DNA of 64,000 bases from Gari tellinella (taxonomy: Eukaryota > Mollusca > Bivalvia > Cardiida > Psammobiidae). The stretch itself is not shown here. The stretch is from positions 17,446,540-17,510,539 of the forward strand of contig OV277861.1 in the NCBI GenBank assembly GCA_922989275.2, read 5' to 3'. More notes on this DNA, generated by a model. That model had not been told where the DNA came from and made no database searches. It worked only from the letters and a program-made list of their open reading frames with translations. Positions within the stretch are counted from its first letter, which is position 1.

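Larger units (their letters stand above)
52986..63906. other. First visible teneurin intron, about 10.9 kb
   Basis: It separates EGF1 from EGF2. It holds at least a dozen MITEs (listed separately) and a CT microsatellite at 55555-55573. I found no exon-like open frame with EGF cysteine spacing inside it. Segments 58426-58850, 59245-59590, 60170-60480 and 60810-61300 show nothing recognisable. Confidence 0.6.

Overview
This is eukaryotic, intron-rich DNA, most likely from a bivalve mollusc. Exons are short with GT-AG introns, and there is no operon structure. The protein matches are metazoan, the SINEs have a mollusc-type body, and the introns are full of palindromic transposon remnants. A heterodont clam or mussel is my guess, but I cannot fix the species.

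Two conserved genes lie tail to tail. (1) On the + strand, 126-6379 holds the last eight coding exons of lipoyl synthase (LIAS), the mitochondrial radical-SAM enzyme that inserts sulfur into octanoyl groups to make lipoyl cofactors. About the first 100 residues lie upstream of the window. (2) On the - strand, 64000-18667 holds a teneurin (Ten-m/Odz), a large synaptic and axon-guidance adhesion receptor. I rebuilt 18 coding exons whose phases all agree: 6666 nt, giving 2221 residues plus stop. They cover all eight EGF repeats, the transthyretin-like/FN-plug region, the NHL beta-propeller, the YD/RHS shell and the Tox-GHH/TCAP-like C-terminus. The cytoplasmic N-terminus and membrane segment lie beyond base 64000. 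One teneurin intron uses a GC-AG boundary.

The 12 kb between the genes (6380-18666) and nearly all long introns are built from short non-autonomous elements. I sorted them by eye into families. A, B and C begin TTAACCC and end GGGTTAA, with a large central palindrome and TTAA target sites (piggyBac-like). D has CAGGG ends and a near-perfect fold-back core. E, F and K have CAGT-type ends and TA target sites (pogo/mariner-like). G is a set of dispersed hairpins around GGATCC. There are also tRNA-related SINEs, one 5'-truncated non-LTR reverse transcriptase fragment (10040-11052, - strand) and several fold-backs. Many copies are nested, so insertion order and target-site duplications can be read directly.

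The most unusual local structure is in LIAS. The 3' end of one exon together with its splice donor has been amplified into a 62-bp higher-order minisatellite (4228-4599), lining up a dozen near-perfect copies of the donor site. The broadest pattern is nesting of TTAA-type palindromic MITEs inside one another, using the TTAA sites built into their own hairpins.
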